The notes under the pieces are model-generated. The model ran no database searches, was not told the origin of the DNA, and worked only from the letters and a program-made list of their open reading frames with translations. Shown one piece after another: positions 12,490-25,077 of a stretch of 64,000 bases of DNA (positions are counted from its first letter, which is position 1; each line of letters opens with the position of its first letter). A program made the translations under genes and the position numbers. The stretch spans positions 18,023,001 through 18,087,000 of the forward strand of contig CM075188.1 in NCBI GenBank assembly GCA_037577475.1, in the 5' to 3' direction. This stretch comes from Chaunax sp. Z400 (Eukaryota; Chordata; Actinopteri; Lophiiformes; Chaunacidae).

Positions 12490-13570
12490 TACAACAACTT
12501 CCTGTTTCTTGCTATAGCCACGCCATTTAACACAAAGTCAAAAGTTTAAGAACTTTTCATCATTAAGGTGCTAAGATTGTACTGATCAAATATGAAGTCG
12601 GTCGGGATAAATCTCTTGGAGGAATTGGTTTAAGTAGAGTGCTTGTAAACGATTAAAAATTGCACATTAAATTGACTTCCTGTTGGCTTTTGGTAATGCA
12701 TCAAGAGACTACTTTTAGTCTTGGGATGTTACATTTGCCTATCAACTTCTGTACATCTGGGTGAAGAATACTGTGAAGGCTATTTGTCGAAATTTCTTTA
12801 GAGGGTGCTATTGAGCCATTTTATCACTTCCAATTCTGAGACTTATGTCAGCTATCAATATTCACCAACAACAACAACCTCTGTTTCATGGCCAACACGA
12901 AATATTGAAATTTAACATGGTGACTAGGCAACACTCTTTACAATCTTTTCAGCAAAGTGTCATCATGCTGTTAAAGGTTTGATTTGGTGTTGGATCTGGT
13001 CAACCTGCGAAGATAAGTACATCAAAGTATACAACATTTTTGCCTTTTTGCCAGTTGGTGGCGCTATGACTGTGACTCAACATTTGCATGTAGATCTTTA
13101 AAACAACACAATTATCAAATATATGAATTCGCGGCCAGATTTGATCATGTACAGTCGAATAACTTCATCTGAATGCTGAAATATTAAAATTCACAAAACT
13201 CTCACTGCCATGCAATATCAACAAAAACTCGTCATCGTTAAGTTCTGTATATATTGCACAAATTTGCACATATTTGAAGTTGATCAGATGAAATCTCTAG
13301 AGGCCTTCATTAAAATGTATCACTTTTAAACAGCTAAATATGAGCCTTGAATTTCAAACAGCCAACTTCCTGTTTAGGCTATGCCACCAAGATGCATTTT
13401 TTTGCAGGTATGAGCGATGTGATACACATGCTATTGACCCATCTTTCAACAGCTACATTTTCAACACATGCTCTACACATGCAGAGTTTCATTTGTCTCA
13501 TTGCATGGATTAATAATTCCTTATTGCTAAAGGGCTTTTGCTCAATATCTCTCAATATCAGTCACATGTC
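12490..13570. repeat. Diverged two-unit repeat ('ggtggcgctatga' family)
   Basis: Two diverged units about 0.68 kb apart can be aligned by eye. One runs from gaagtcggtcgggataaatc (12594) to gacttcctgttggctttt (about 12675). The other runs from gaagttgatcagatgaaatc (13276) to aacttcctgtttaggcta (about 13365). Between them lie gggtgctattgagcc (about 12806) and ttggtggcgctatgactg (about 13055). These phrases are characteristic of a dispersed family I recall from fish genomes. It has no coding capacity, and its exact ends and class are unclear. Confidence 0.5.
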
Positions 13571-13644
13571 CACTGAGAGTATTTAAGTAATCCTTTCGTG
13601 GATCTTAGAAATTTGTCTACTCTGCTTTATTAGACAGACTTTTT

Positions 13645-13647
<3 letters not shown>

Positions 13648-13706
<59 letters not shown>
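13648..13706. repeat. (CT)n microsatellite
   Basis: Almost pure CT dinucleotide run of 59 bases with one TTT interruption near the end. Any minus-strand frame reading RERERERE across it is a translation of the repeat. Confidence 0.98.
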
Positions 13707-16700
13707 ATGGGATAAAGAAACATTGATTCAGCATGCCAGACAGAGGAGAAAGATGGAGAGAGACACACAAAAACAAGACTGAATCTTGTAGAAAAGGGCA
13801 TCAGAATGGAACATTTGACTAACAAGCAGTTTTTCACTGCACTTTGCTGGTGTCTCAGTAGAAACGTGGAGCCATCTGGTTCCATGCATCTATTGATCCT
13901 GTAGATGTCAAGAAAATAGGGGGCAGACCTAGAGGACAAGTCAAAGAGATGGTAATAGTCAGAATTAGAGGACAGAGGAGAGTGTGAAAAAGAGACAGAA
14001 AAGAAAGAGACACATTGATGCCTGATGCTGAAGTCTTGTCTTTCAAGAACACACATATACACACACATACAGACACACACAAGGTTAACTGCAGCATTCA
14101 GTGGAGGAGAACACAACTCAGCACATCATTGTATCGTAATGGGAGCAGGTTGCGTTGCCGCCCCACGGTGACTCACTTTACACTGTGTGTAAGAGAGAGC
14201 AAATAATTAAATAATGAACCCCATGGTGGGGGGGGAGTAAACATTCATTACTGTAAGGCTGGAACATGTTTGGTTGCTGCATGTCATATGCGTGTTCTAT
14301 TTATGGACAAGTAAGCTCAGCCTCAATTACTGTGTGAACAATATTGTTAGGTTCTTTGTATCATAAATATGCAAATTTGATACTGCTTGTTTTTACAGTG
14401 CATCTTTTAAATTGGCTTTCCCAGCGAACATAACGACAACTCGCTGCCCCTGTAACATGCATTTGATAACATAATTCTTCTTTCAGATTCCTATCCTCGA
14501 TTGAATCAACTGTAATCATATTACAGTCTAGTGAGTCATTTGACCTTCTCTGTATTTATAATAGGGACAAAGCTGTAATCTAATGCTATGTAATCTAATG
14601 TTTGATATAATTACATCTATTGCTCGTGCTAGACAACACAAAGCCTAAAATGATCATATCTCTTAATAGCGGCGTACTACATTATTAAATATATGTGAAA
14701 AATCCCATTGGAATTTACCAACCTTTTTTTTTTTCTGAAGCGGCACTATATACACTGCATTGGTAAACAGCTTATACACTGCTTTATTTACACTCTCTGA
14801 CACGTATTTTGAATATTCATAAACAAAAAAGATTTTCCTCGTGTCCCTACTTTCAGTCTGCATCTGCAAACTTCCTGCTTGAGAGCGCTAATGGAAAATG
14901 CATTCAGGATTTTGGTGGAGACTCCGATCCATTTTAATCCTGAAGGCAATTACATTGTGGGGTTTTAGGGTCAGTAGTGCTGTTGATTAATGGGAAGAAG
15001 AAGTCACTTTAACAAAGTGACGTGAACTTCAACCACCTGGCTGCAGCACACTGGGTGTTGCTTGATGCACTGAAGCAAGGCTTTAATGCTTTTTTAATGC
15101 ATTCAGTGAAATAATACAAAATGAAGAATTCATGATTGTGCCTCTAATATGTGTCAATATCACAAATGCTTTCATAATTGAAAATGAATTGTTAGTTTCG
15201 ATGGACAATTTGCACCTCTTTCCTTAAATGAACCTGGTAATGCCGTCTCCGCTAGTGACACAGATGACACACATTTTTTAAATTGATTGTGTCATCGATC
15301 AATGTCATATTTGCAATTCCTGATAAGGCAGGTTTTGTTTGTGAGGAGAATCATTTGCCTCACTGTTTTCTTCCTGCTCCATCTTAAGATCCATGCTCTG
15401 TATCCTAGCAACAGCACTCACTCACTCCCCCTCCCATGCTGCAGAGTCGGCAGCAACGGCGAGAGCATAGGACCCATACTGTCTCCTGTCAGTGTCTCAC
15501 ATAATTCTCCCATTCTGTCCAGTTCGATGTAGATCATTTTATTCATCACCAATGGCCTAATTCAGGAATCCAAAATGTAGTGATACAGGATACCATATGC
15601 TCTGGGTTGGGAGGGTTACTTTAAAAATCCAATACAGTTACCAATCACCTCTTAAAATTGTGTTCAGTAACCTAATCCAATAGCCACAATATTAAAGTAA
15701 TGTAATTTGATTAATTCCCATTACTTTTGGTTTACCTCTATGCCAAATATGCAAATAAATACAAGAGAAAAGAAATATCAATAAGATTAATTAAATTTTT
15801 CTGTAAGACAACTGAACAATATAACAATAGAAAATAAAATGGGGAAAGATTTTGTGTCTGCTGCTAAGAACTTCTTTTTTTTTATATAAGTGGCAGAACA
15901 ACACAGATCCCCAATTATGCCTCCATGGCAATTATACAGAAAAGTGAATTATCATTCAACTCCACATATCAGCTCTGCGGAGAAGTTTAGCATCCCTTGT
16001 GTAGGTATTAAAGCTCATAACGTTACTGTTTTGTTTCATTCTCAGTGCTCTCATCAGCGTGTGATTAACTGGAGAACATAGAGGAGCATTTTACTGCACA
16101 ATTCTATTCTATTCACATTTTTGTACCACATACTTTTCTCTTCTTGGTCTTACACTGCAGATAGTGCCCCATTCTTCTGTCACTTTTGCAACAGTTGGGA
16201 AACAAACATGGCAAACTGTAACACTGTACTTTAGTGCAAAACTAACAACCTCAGTTATAGCTTTTTTGACTGCAGCACTTCAGCCATGCTCCCAAACTGT
16301 AGTTAAAGGCCTCTATGCATGTGAGGTAAGCCCATTTAGGAGACCATTCCTGTGGTCCACCTCTAGTCCATGAAGCCAAACATATAATTAGATGAAAACA
16401 CTCTAGCACAAAGCTGCTATGATTTTCTGAGGATGAATCACAAAGCACACCTTGCATGCTTCTCTATTTAAAATCTGTGTGGCCTCAAACGCTCGGCTCC
16501 TTTCTTTCAAGTCTATAATCTTCCAAACATTTAATTTTTTTTTTTTTGCAAAACAGAAACACACAAAAAAGGGCACAACAAAAAGGAAAATAAGAAGAAT
16601 TATATAATGTCTTACTATTATTATGGGATAGAGAGAAGGAAATATTGGCTCTGTGATGGCCAGTCAATAAATGATCCTTCTAGATAGCGACTCTCATCAG

Positions 16701-19500
16701 GCCATGATGCCCCCTCCTGTTGAGTCATCAGCTGAGGTACTGATTTGCCCTTGTTTTGTGAGTCCTCCAGCCTGGGCATGTAGTGACCAGACTGCAGAAA
16801 ACAGTGTGAAAACAACTACAGTGCTCCCCTGAGGTGAGAGTAAATGCGGGTCTTGCCAAGACAATCAAGTGTGCTGCATTGAGAAGCATTTTGATTTCTG
16901 CTTATTTCTGCGGGGCAGATGATTACGAGAGGGCCGTTAGTACTTGAACCTGGTCTCTACTGCAACTACAGCCTCAGGACAGTTCTGTCTCATATTGGAT
17001 TTTATTGGTGCGTTAACATGATCCTGCGCCTGTGTGACCAGTCACCTCACGTATTATGTAAGGAAGAGAAAACCAAGACCACAGTTCTTCAGACTTCTCA
17101 TTTGGTTTCAAGTGTGAAAATCTATTGATTTATAAGGATTTTGTTCTGGAAATGCTGTTACAATGTTATTGAGAGCAAATTCTCAATGGACTTTGTCTTG
17201 TCCCTCTCAGCCCTCATAATGGTTAAGGGAGAAAGATGCATAGTTTAATCTCCACCTTTATGCAGTGATGAGAGCATGTATAACAGTGTTTCATACTGTG
17301 TTTACTTGGTATCGACAACAGGGTGGAGAGAAAACTCTGACAACATACCTGAAACAATACAGAATTTTGGTGATCGTGTCTGCATGGAATCACATTTGCA
17401 ATGCTTCTATTGAAATCCCTGTTTTTTTTTGTATGTGGGCATATCTATGCAGAGTGTGACTGTGCAGAATAGCCTTTACCTTTTACACTTGTACACATGG
17501 ATAATGTATTCAGCTACGGTTTTGTGATTTTTAAAAAAAAATCACTTTGAGAACACGGATAGACGGCAACGAAATGGACGATGCTGCAGGAGTTATATGA
17601 GCACTTTCTTGATAATTGTACATAGCGACCCTTGGAAGGCTGTTTCACAGCAGGCACGGAATGAAAAGAGAGAGCAACAGAGATGTATGACAGTATGCAA
17701 GTATGACTTATAAATGTTTCCAGCAGGAGTTGAATTGGACACATTTATAATTTATAATCTTTACGACAAGACCACCCTGATGTATGAGGAAGGAAAAATT
17801 TCAAGTCTGCAGATGGAAAGTATTTAACAAGACAGGTTTAGGATGTGGTATCATTTCAAGTTTAAATATATCATGTCTTATATTGATGTTGTAATCATCG
17901 TGTGATTTTCTTTCAAATCCATTTTTCATTTAATGTAAGCTATTAGTCTGCTGTGTTCACTCTGTCCCAGGCATGTTTTGAATTATGGTCTTTTCATATT
18001 ACAATCCATGCATGACATATGCTGTTGATAAACTCTCCCTAGACTTATATCAATGTGTCATTTATAGTTGGTGCTTTGCTTTCACAGGATATTTAGTATT
18101 CTATCTTTCCTCACTTTGACCACTCCCACCCGTAAACCACCCCACAACTGGCGACTCTTATTATTTTACTAATAGAGGATAACTGTTATCAGTTCAGTGA
18201 GAGGGGGAATTATCAACATAAACATAGTTAGCAATTAGCAATAAAAAATGTCACTTCATTTTCAAGCAGTAATGGAGCATATTTTCTTCCAGGAAACTGA
18301 ATGTACTGTTGCCAGGTGATTGCACAGGGCAAAAATTAACATACAAATATTTTATGTTCTAGCATTAAATGTTCTTTAAATTCTGCAAAGTACAACATGA
18401 ATGTGTGGGGGGGAATACTCCATAAGTGAAAGTAAATAGGCTTGACTCCTCCTCGAACCCATCCCCTAATCAGGGCTAGATTATATAACACACTCGCTCC
18501 TGCCATGTTGTCTGGTCAGTAGTATGTCTGCTGATATCGGACTGATGGAAAGAAGCTATAATGTGGCTCACTTTGGCTTTAGTCTCAGCTTCTGTGCTAG
18601 TGCCGCCTGTTAGTCTTACTGCTAATTGACCTTTTCCTACCGCGGTGGTTGACACTTGCTGATGCTTTGCCTGTCTTTTAGGGTAGTTATAATTATGTGT
18701 CATTTTCTGAACACTGCAGTGCTGTGGAACCAACTGGTAGTATTTGTTTAATCTTCTTTGCAGTTCTTTGTTTTTTGTTGTTGGTTTTTTTTTTTACTTA
18801 GTGGAGCTGCGTGCTTGTCTATTAGGGGAGGCTAGTCACCCTGCGTGAAGTTCCTGGCACTGGGATTCACAAGCGGTTCAGCCGATTACTGTGTGAGTGT
18901 TTAGGTTGCTGTGACTGCACATGAGGTATATGGTAGCATCCTGAGAGAAACCTCTGCGTAGTCTGCCACCCCATCTACTAGTCTTACCCCACTCTGTCTG
19001 TCTTTGAAATATTTGCAGCAAAGGTTTAAAAGATTTTAGTTCGATTTCATAATAGCTCTGTAATAAAGGAATACTTTTATAACTTTGTCTTGTCTTTATT
19101 TTTCATGATATTGGCCAAAAAGTTGAAAAAATGTGTTGACAATTGTTTGAGATCATGCAGACAGATTATGAGATCACATAATCTGGCCGTATAGTCATTA
19201 AGTCACAAAACCCTTCACACACCAATATTTAGAGCAGGTGATCTGACAACACACAGCAATACCACATTACTTTTGATCCATTCACCCACAGAAATATTGA
19301 CATAACCAGTGGCTAATCAATATTGTAATTACAAGCTTTAGTGAGAATTACAAGCATTAAATTGCATAGACTAGCTAGAACATGTAGTTTTTTGCACTGA
19401 ACCGTAAGCAACAACGAATAAGACACAGATGTGTGAACATCTTTATCCTTAGATAAAGAAAAATTATCTTGTACAGATATTATGTTACTTGTCAGCCGAC
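13707..19500. other. Intergenic, no gene recognised
   Basis: Nearly 5.8 kb of AT-rich sequence. Open frames do not exceed about 85 codons outside low-complexity DNA, and none matches a known family. Short poly-T or poly-A runs lie near 14730, 16535 and 18790. I see no RNA gene or element boundary. Confidence 0.5.
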
Positions 19501-19645
19501 TAATTACCTCTGCAGGTTTGTTTTGTCAGCAGGATTACAGAAATAAGACTGGCCCATTATTCATGAAACTTGATGGATGATGGTGGATGGGTGTTCTATG
19601 GCCCAAGGAAGAACCCATTTCATTTTGGAGCATATCTGAATCCTG
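19501..19645 (+). repeat. Dispersed teleost repeat, family A
   Basis: This copy, in plus orientation, begins taattacctctgcaggttt. It continues through gtcagcaggattacagaaat, catgaaacttgatggatgat and ggcccaaggaagaacccatt to cattttggagcatatctgaa. The same blocks appear in reverse complement at 36.2 kb and in fragments at 3.5-3.9 kb. It is non-coding and its superfamily is unknown to me. Confidence 0.6.
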
Positions 19646-20436
19646 TGAATCAGATGAAGAAATTATTTGTCACTTTCAATGAGTAGGGTGCAGTTGCGGG
19701 TCGGCCTCCTCTCCCAGGCTGGAGGGAGCAATGATGGTAAAGTGAGGTAGGCACTGAATGGGGAGGGGGAGTGGAAATAGTCACAATAAAGCAGAATCAG
19801 AGAAATGAAATCACTCATAAACACCTGCAGCCCTTTATACATCCTTGAGCAGGATGCAGAGATGGATACAGTGATGTAACCTGGTAGCTAGGATTTTGGT
19901 CTGCAATCTGATCTCACACCCTGTGCACTATTAATGGCTGGGGGCCTCAGGCACACCACCAAAAGGCTGACTAATAGATGCTATTAATTAAAATGTAAAA
20001 GTGCTAAAAGGCACTCTTTTTAACAATTAAAATGGTAAGAAATGTGTTGCTATTGCATGCTAGACCATAAAACAAACTCTGGTGTGGCTAGAATGACTTT
20101 AGAGTTCTCTTGTGTCATGCCTATATCTGTCCTTATCCAAAGAACATCTATCAAACTCAGTGTGAGTCAATGAAACGGATCTCAAACATTTTTAGATGAG
20201 ATCAACTGATGTTTTTTTTCCACATGTCAATGTGTATGGACTGTCAGAAATTAAAAAGTCTTCCTCAGCACCCAATGCATGCATGGTGAAACACACACCA
20301 GCAGGCTACTCTATTGTTCTCAAGGTTAGGATCGACACACACTGATATGTTTTCATTTTTATATTCTATGTTGACCTGGATGGTTCAGAGCTACTTTTTA
20401 GCTAATGCCAAGATTTGGATCTTTTGAAGGTAAATT
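19646..20436. other. Intergenic, no feature recognised
   Basis: Non-coding unique-looking sequence. No exon, RNA gene or repeat was recognised. Confidence 0.45.
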
Positions 20437-20863
20437 TGTCACGTTTCAGCAAAAAATAATAATGAGGACCCAAATGCAGACTCAAAACAAAGACAAGTAA
20501 TTGCAGTACAGAGGTTTAATAACCAGAAATTTAAATTCAACAGGAAAACAGAGTCAAAAGGATGATGACATAACCAAAAGTCCATAAGCAAAAAAAGTCA
20601 AAAATAAGTAATATCCATAGGCAACACAAAAATACAAAATCACTGTCAAACATAGAGAAGACTTGCAAAACAAGACTAAATACAGAGGGGTAACGAGGGG
20701 AGACAGGGAACAGGTGAGGACTGGACACAGGTGAAATCAATGGACTATCTAAAGGGAGGGAAAACAGACAAAGAAAGGAAGTGAAAAACAAAAGAAGGGA
20801 CAGGGAAAAAAGACTTTCAAAATAAAACGGGAAATAACAAACTCAAAACCCAGGACCATGACA
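20437..20863 (+). mobile_element. Non-autonomous DNA-transposon-like repeat, copy 1
   Basis: The element starts tgtcacgtttcagc and ends accatgaca, giving short inverted ends (tgtca...tgaca). The body is A-rich with no coding capacity. It shares, in the same order and orientation, several blocks with the copy at 60.42-60.86 kb: gaggacccaaatgcagac, a 'tttaat' box, aggtga, and ttcaaaataaaac near the 3' end. Length (427 versus 440 bases) and structure suggest a MITE-like element. The superfamily cannot be assigned from sequence alone. Strand is arbitrary. Confidence 0.65.
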
Positions 20864-22653
20864 TTTAGGACCATAGACTTTTCTACTTACAATTAGTAAA
20901 ACCAGCACTATTCCATGTCTAATATTCTTAAAGGTAATTTATCACAAACTCAGTCTTCAGTGCTTTTTCCGTGGATAGAAGAATGTACCTACAGACATAC
21001 TTAAAGGTTCCCCTCTGTTTTTCATATCCAACCATGTCCTCCATCTGAAGAAAAATACTAGATTGAGACAAATGTCACCTTACAGTCAAGGCTCACAGAC
21101 ATTTTTACAGCTTTAATTCTGGTATCACTCCTGCTGTGTGTATTTATTAATGACACATTTCTGACATAGAGCTTGTATTGTAATTCCTGAAATACGTCAC
21201 GTGGAAGCTTATGATTTTGATTTCATTTCTTCAGACAAAGAAACGTTCATATCTGACTGACCTCTCCGTGTTTTGGACTCAGCAGCACTTCACTGAGAGT
21301 ATGAGAATCAAGTGAACTCGACATGCTTAAATTTTATTGAAGAATTCGAGAGGGTGCCTCACCTGGAATGTGGACAAGAGTAGTCGGCAGCAGCGTGCAA
21401 AAACAAAATGCTGTAGTCAAGTCGGCCAGTTTCCAGCCTTCAGTCTGTACAGGAAGTCACACTTAATAGGGAAACCTCTTAAAATGATGTGATCTTTTTT
21501 TTCTATTCATGGTTCTTTTTCCATTTTACATGAGTTTTCTTATTAATCAGCATTATATCAGTTTGCTGCAGTATTTAAATCAACTAAGCAGGCCTAAAAA
21601 TATGTGACAATAGCTTTCATTATTGATCTGTCAGATATTGACTGTCAGGGCTTCATATCTGTACAGATAGTATTTTAAGAATCCTCACATCTACAGTATA
21701 TAGCCTATAGAGTTTTTTTTGTTGCTAAACCCTTCAATAATGAAACCAGTGCTGTGATGATATAAAAAAGGCTACACATGTGATATATTGTATGCAATTT
21801 GCCCATAATATGAATGTATTTTGTCTCTCAGTGTGTCTCCATCAGCCACACATCATTTGTTGTTAGGGGAGCAACAGTAGTCGTACTCGTTGACAAGCAC
21901 CCGTAGCCATATGAACTGCAGCTGCCTTGGTCTTATGAGATTATCATTGCCATGTGTGCATAACATCAGAGCAAGTCAGGATCAAGTTAGACACAACCGG
22001 CATGCATTGTGCTGCCATCACTGATGATTGATTGTGCAGGCCTGGCAAAACTTTAAAAAGTCTAAATATAAAGTTTAAGGTTGTCTCGCTTTAAAACATA
22101 CAAGACAGAGCACAGTGTGTATACCTGATCAAGTGGACCATGGAGTGGAAAGCAGAACCTTTAGATGACTGCACAGGGCTTCAGTAAAGGCTTTGTCATT
22201 TACTGAGTCTTGTTCTTTGATGTCTCTTGGTGTAATAGATATTCCCACCATGGCATGTTTGCATTAGCATTCTAGCTCTTTTTTTGATTGAACTGTCAAA
22301 ACAACAACAATCCTGGATGCAGAGTCTTACCATGTGCGTGAAAATGCCTACTAAGGTATTGCCTCCTACAGTACCTACTAAATCAGTATATACTGCATTC
22401 TTCCTACTAAATGAATGATTAAGTACGCCATTATGAGCAGATTGTTCACTCTGAAGTATACTCAAGCAACATCCCCTCTCTGCATCATATGACTGTATCG
22501 ATCACAACATTACTAATCTCCTTAATACCTCCATGTCCCGAAAGATGAAGAGAGGAGAGGGGGCAGCTAAGCTGAGGAGGCCTCTGTAAGGAGCCTGAAG
22601 GAAGAGGAGGACTTATCTCTGGCTATGTATGTTAGCAAGTTAACTGTAGAAAC
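20864..22653. other. Intergenic, no gene recognised
   Basis: Non-coding AT-rich sequence. No recognisable exon, RNA gene or transposon end was found. Confidence 0.45.
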
Positions 22654-22654
22654 A

Positions 22655-22699
<45 letters not shown>
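22654..22699. repeat. (ATT)n microsatellite
   Basis: About fifteen uninterrupted ATT/TTA triplets. A purine-rich GAGGAAGAAGAAGAGG-like run of about 25 bases follows directly, giving a sharp strand asymmetry. Confidence 0.97.
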
Positions 22700-24942
22700 G
22701 GAGGAAGAAGAAGAGGAAGAAGACGGGGCTCTCAGCAGATCACAACACACTGCTAGTGGGTCATAAGTGATGATTGAGTGATGCTGACTCTTCAGCTCTG
22801 CACAACCATACTTTGACATGATTCTAATACTTTTGGAAATATATCTACATATATAGTAGTTGTGCGTGCAGATTTGTACATCTTTTCCATTTGCATTTGC
22901 AGGAGTGGACTTTTGGGCCTCCCAGACCTGTAAATTCTCCCAGTGCTGTTCTAGTTATATTATGTTTAATTCTAACATGGACAGGCTTAATTGTCTAGAC
23001 AGTTTTTACATGTAAATTATCAATGCCTTCACATTAATGGTATATGGATTATGAATTGAATTATATGATTACTTTTTGATAAACATCATATTCATTGTAC
23101 AGCTTTTACCCCATGTAGACAGGAGTAGACATTTTTCTGGTCTCACAAAATAGTTAGTTTTAGTCGAATAAATAAATTGCTCCATATTTTTGACCCAGAT
23201 TTTATTTTGACAATAATATGTAAGAAACTTAGGCTCATACAATACACAATGCCCTGAAAACATGCTTAAGCAAATTAAACTACACCATGTAGTGTAGTTT
23301 TAAAATTCCCATTCAATGTGGGTTATTATTGGAGTGCCTGTTTATTAAAAAACGTTTAATTAACCATGATGTGTATGTGCGTGGAAGAGGATTAGGGCCA
23401 CATGAAAAAAGTTTTTTAGACTAAGTCAGAATTCTTACTTTTTTTTCCTGCCTTTAAAAACAAAATAAAAATGTTTTTACGCTTCTGCATTGAAATGAGA
23501 GGTGTAAAGAAAACAAATTCATGTTGCCCTAATCCTCTTCTGTGTATGTTTGCCTTAATGGGACACTTCAATGCTTTAATTTTGCCCAAGGTCAATTCAA
23601 AAGGCTCTTGTTCCCCAGTAAGTGGGCCTCTGGTTAGCCCAGGTGCCCCGTTGATCTTTCTGGTTAGCCTTATCGATGCTGTCAAATAACCTTAGGGCAA
23701 AAATAAATGAAACCTATCTGAATTTTAGGCAATGTCCCTCAGAGAATCTATGTCGACCTCTGTTCCCATTAAATCAAATTAAATCAGGTCAGTCTGGCTC
23801 CTCAATGATGCCAGCATGTAAACAGTTGATCACCGCAAATGGACATCTACACTGTATTGAACAACAAAACCCTCCCCTCCCAAGTGCTTCTGTCTGGAGT
23901 TGTCTCTCATTACTCTATAATGGCAAAGGCAGACGCCAGTAAACAGGAAATGTGCACTAGTTGTGGAAATGTTAGCCTGCATAAATTTTGCTGGAAAGGC
24001 ACATACCTCAATGTGCATTTTGAAATGCATTTCTAAATGAGGGGTTATTACATCAAGCTAATGTTAAGAAGTGGTGTAGCAGTGTTCCTTTATGCCCTCT
24101 CTCCGCTTTATGGTACTCAGTGATACCTAATTAGTAATGTTGCTGACTGGATAATAATAGACATATCTTTACAAGAAATGCCCAGTGTGTCTTATTCAAC
24201 AGTAGCTAACCTTTGTAAAGCTGAAAATGTAATGAAGGCTGTTTGGCTCATTTCTGTCCTTTTATGCATTTGACAGAAAGGCACAGATTTTAAGTTTATA
24301 ATGGGATTAGTGTCAGGCTATGTTAAGAACTGCCGCCTTTCTGGTCATAGAAGCACAAATCTGTGGAATAGGACGAAGCATTAGGGTTGTTGTTGTTTAG
24401 TTGCCCTCAAAACAATTTAGGCAAACACTGGAGAATTTAAAGCTTCGCCTAGACTGTATGCAGTAAAGGCGAATCACCTAATTAGTATACTAGCAAGGCT
24501 CTCTCCTTCAAGGTGGAGGAATGAAAATGTAGGAGTTACGATGCTGCTTCTCTCGTAAACACGACACGACAGCCGGGATTTGATATGTGGACAAAATGAA
24601 AGCCAATCAGGCAAGATATGGATGATTATATTGAACATTAGGGCCAACCATCCACTACTGAAGCAAAAACTGTCATCTTCATTAAAAAACAACAACATCT
24701 AAGCATGTACAAGGAAGTAAATAATACATTTCACTTGTGATAACAAAATTATAGTAATATGGAAAAAAATAATTGTAACTTTCTCAAAATGATGATCAGT
24801 TATTGTAACTGCAGCTTATTAACTTCAATCAAAACACTGGCTATATATGCAAAATCCAAACGCTATAATTGTCGCTACAGCTGTTTGCATTAATTATGAA
24901 ACTGAATGCAGGCATAGTTCATTGTGTTTGAACTTCCAGCCT
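22700..24942. other. Intergenic, no gene recognised
   Basis: No coding evidence. The part from about 23.5 to 24.45 kb is less AT-rich and has open frames on both strands. That can be chance or a sign of constrained non-coding DNA, and no family was recognised. Confidence 0.45.

Positions 24943-25077
<135 letters not shown>

Noticed and set aside
13583..14116. 177-codon minus-strand open frame
   Set aside because: It runs through the (CT)n and CA-rich tracts and its sequence is RERERE and VCVCVC repeats plus chance text. No domain or exon support.
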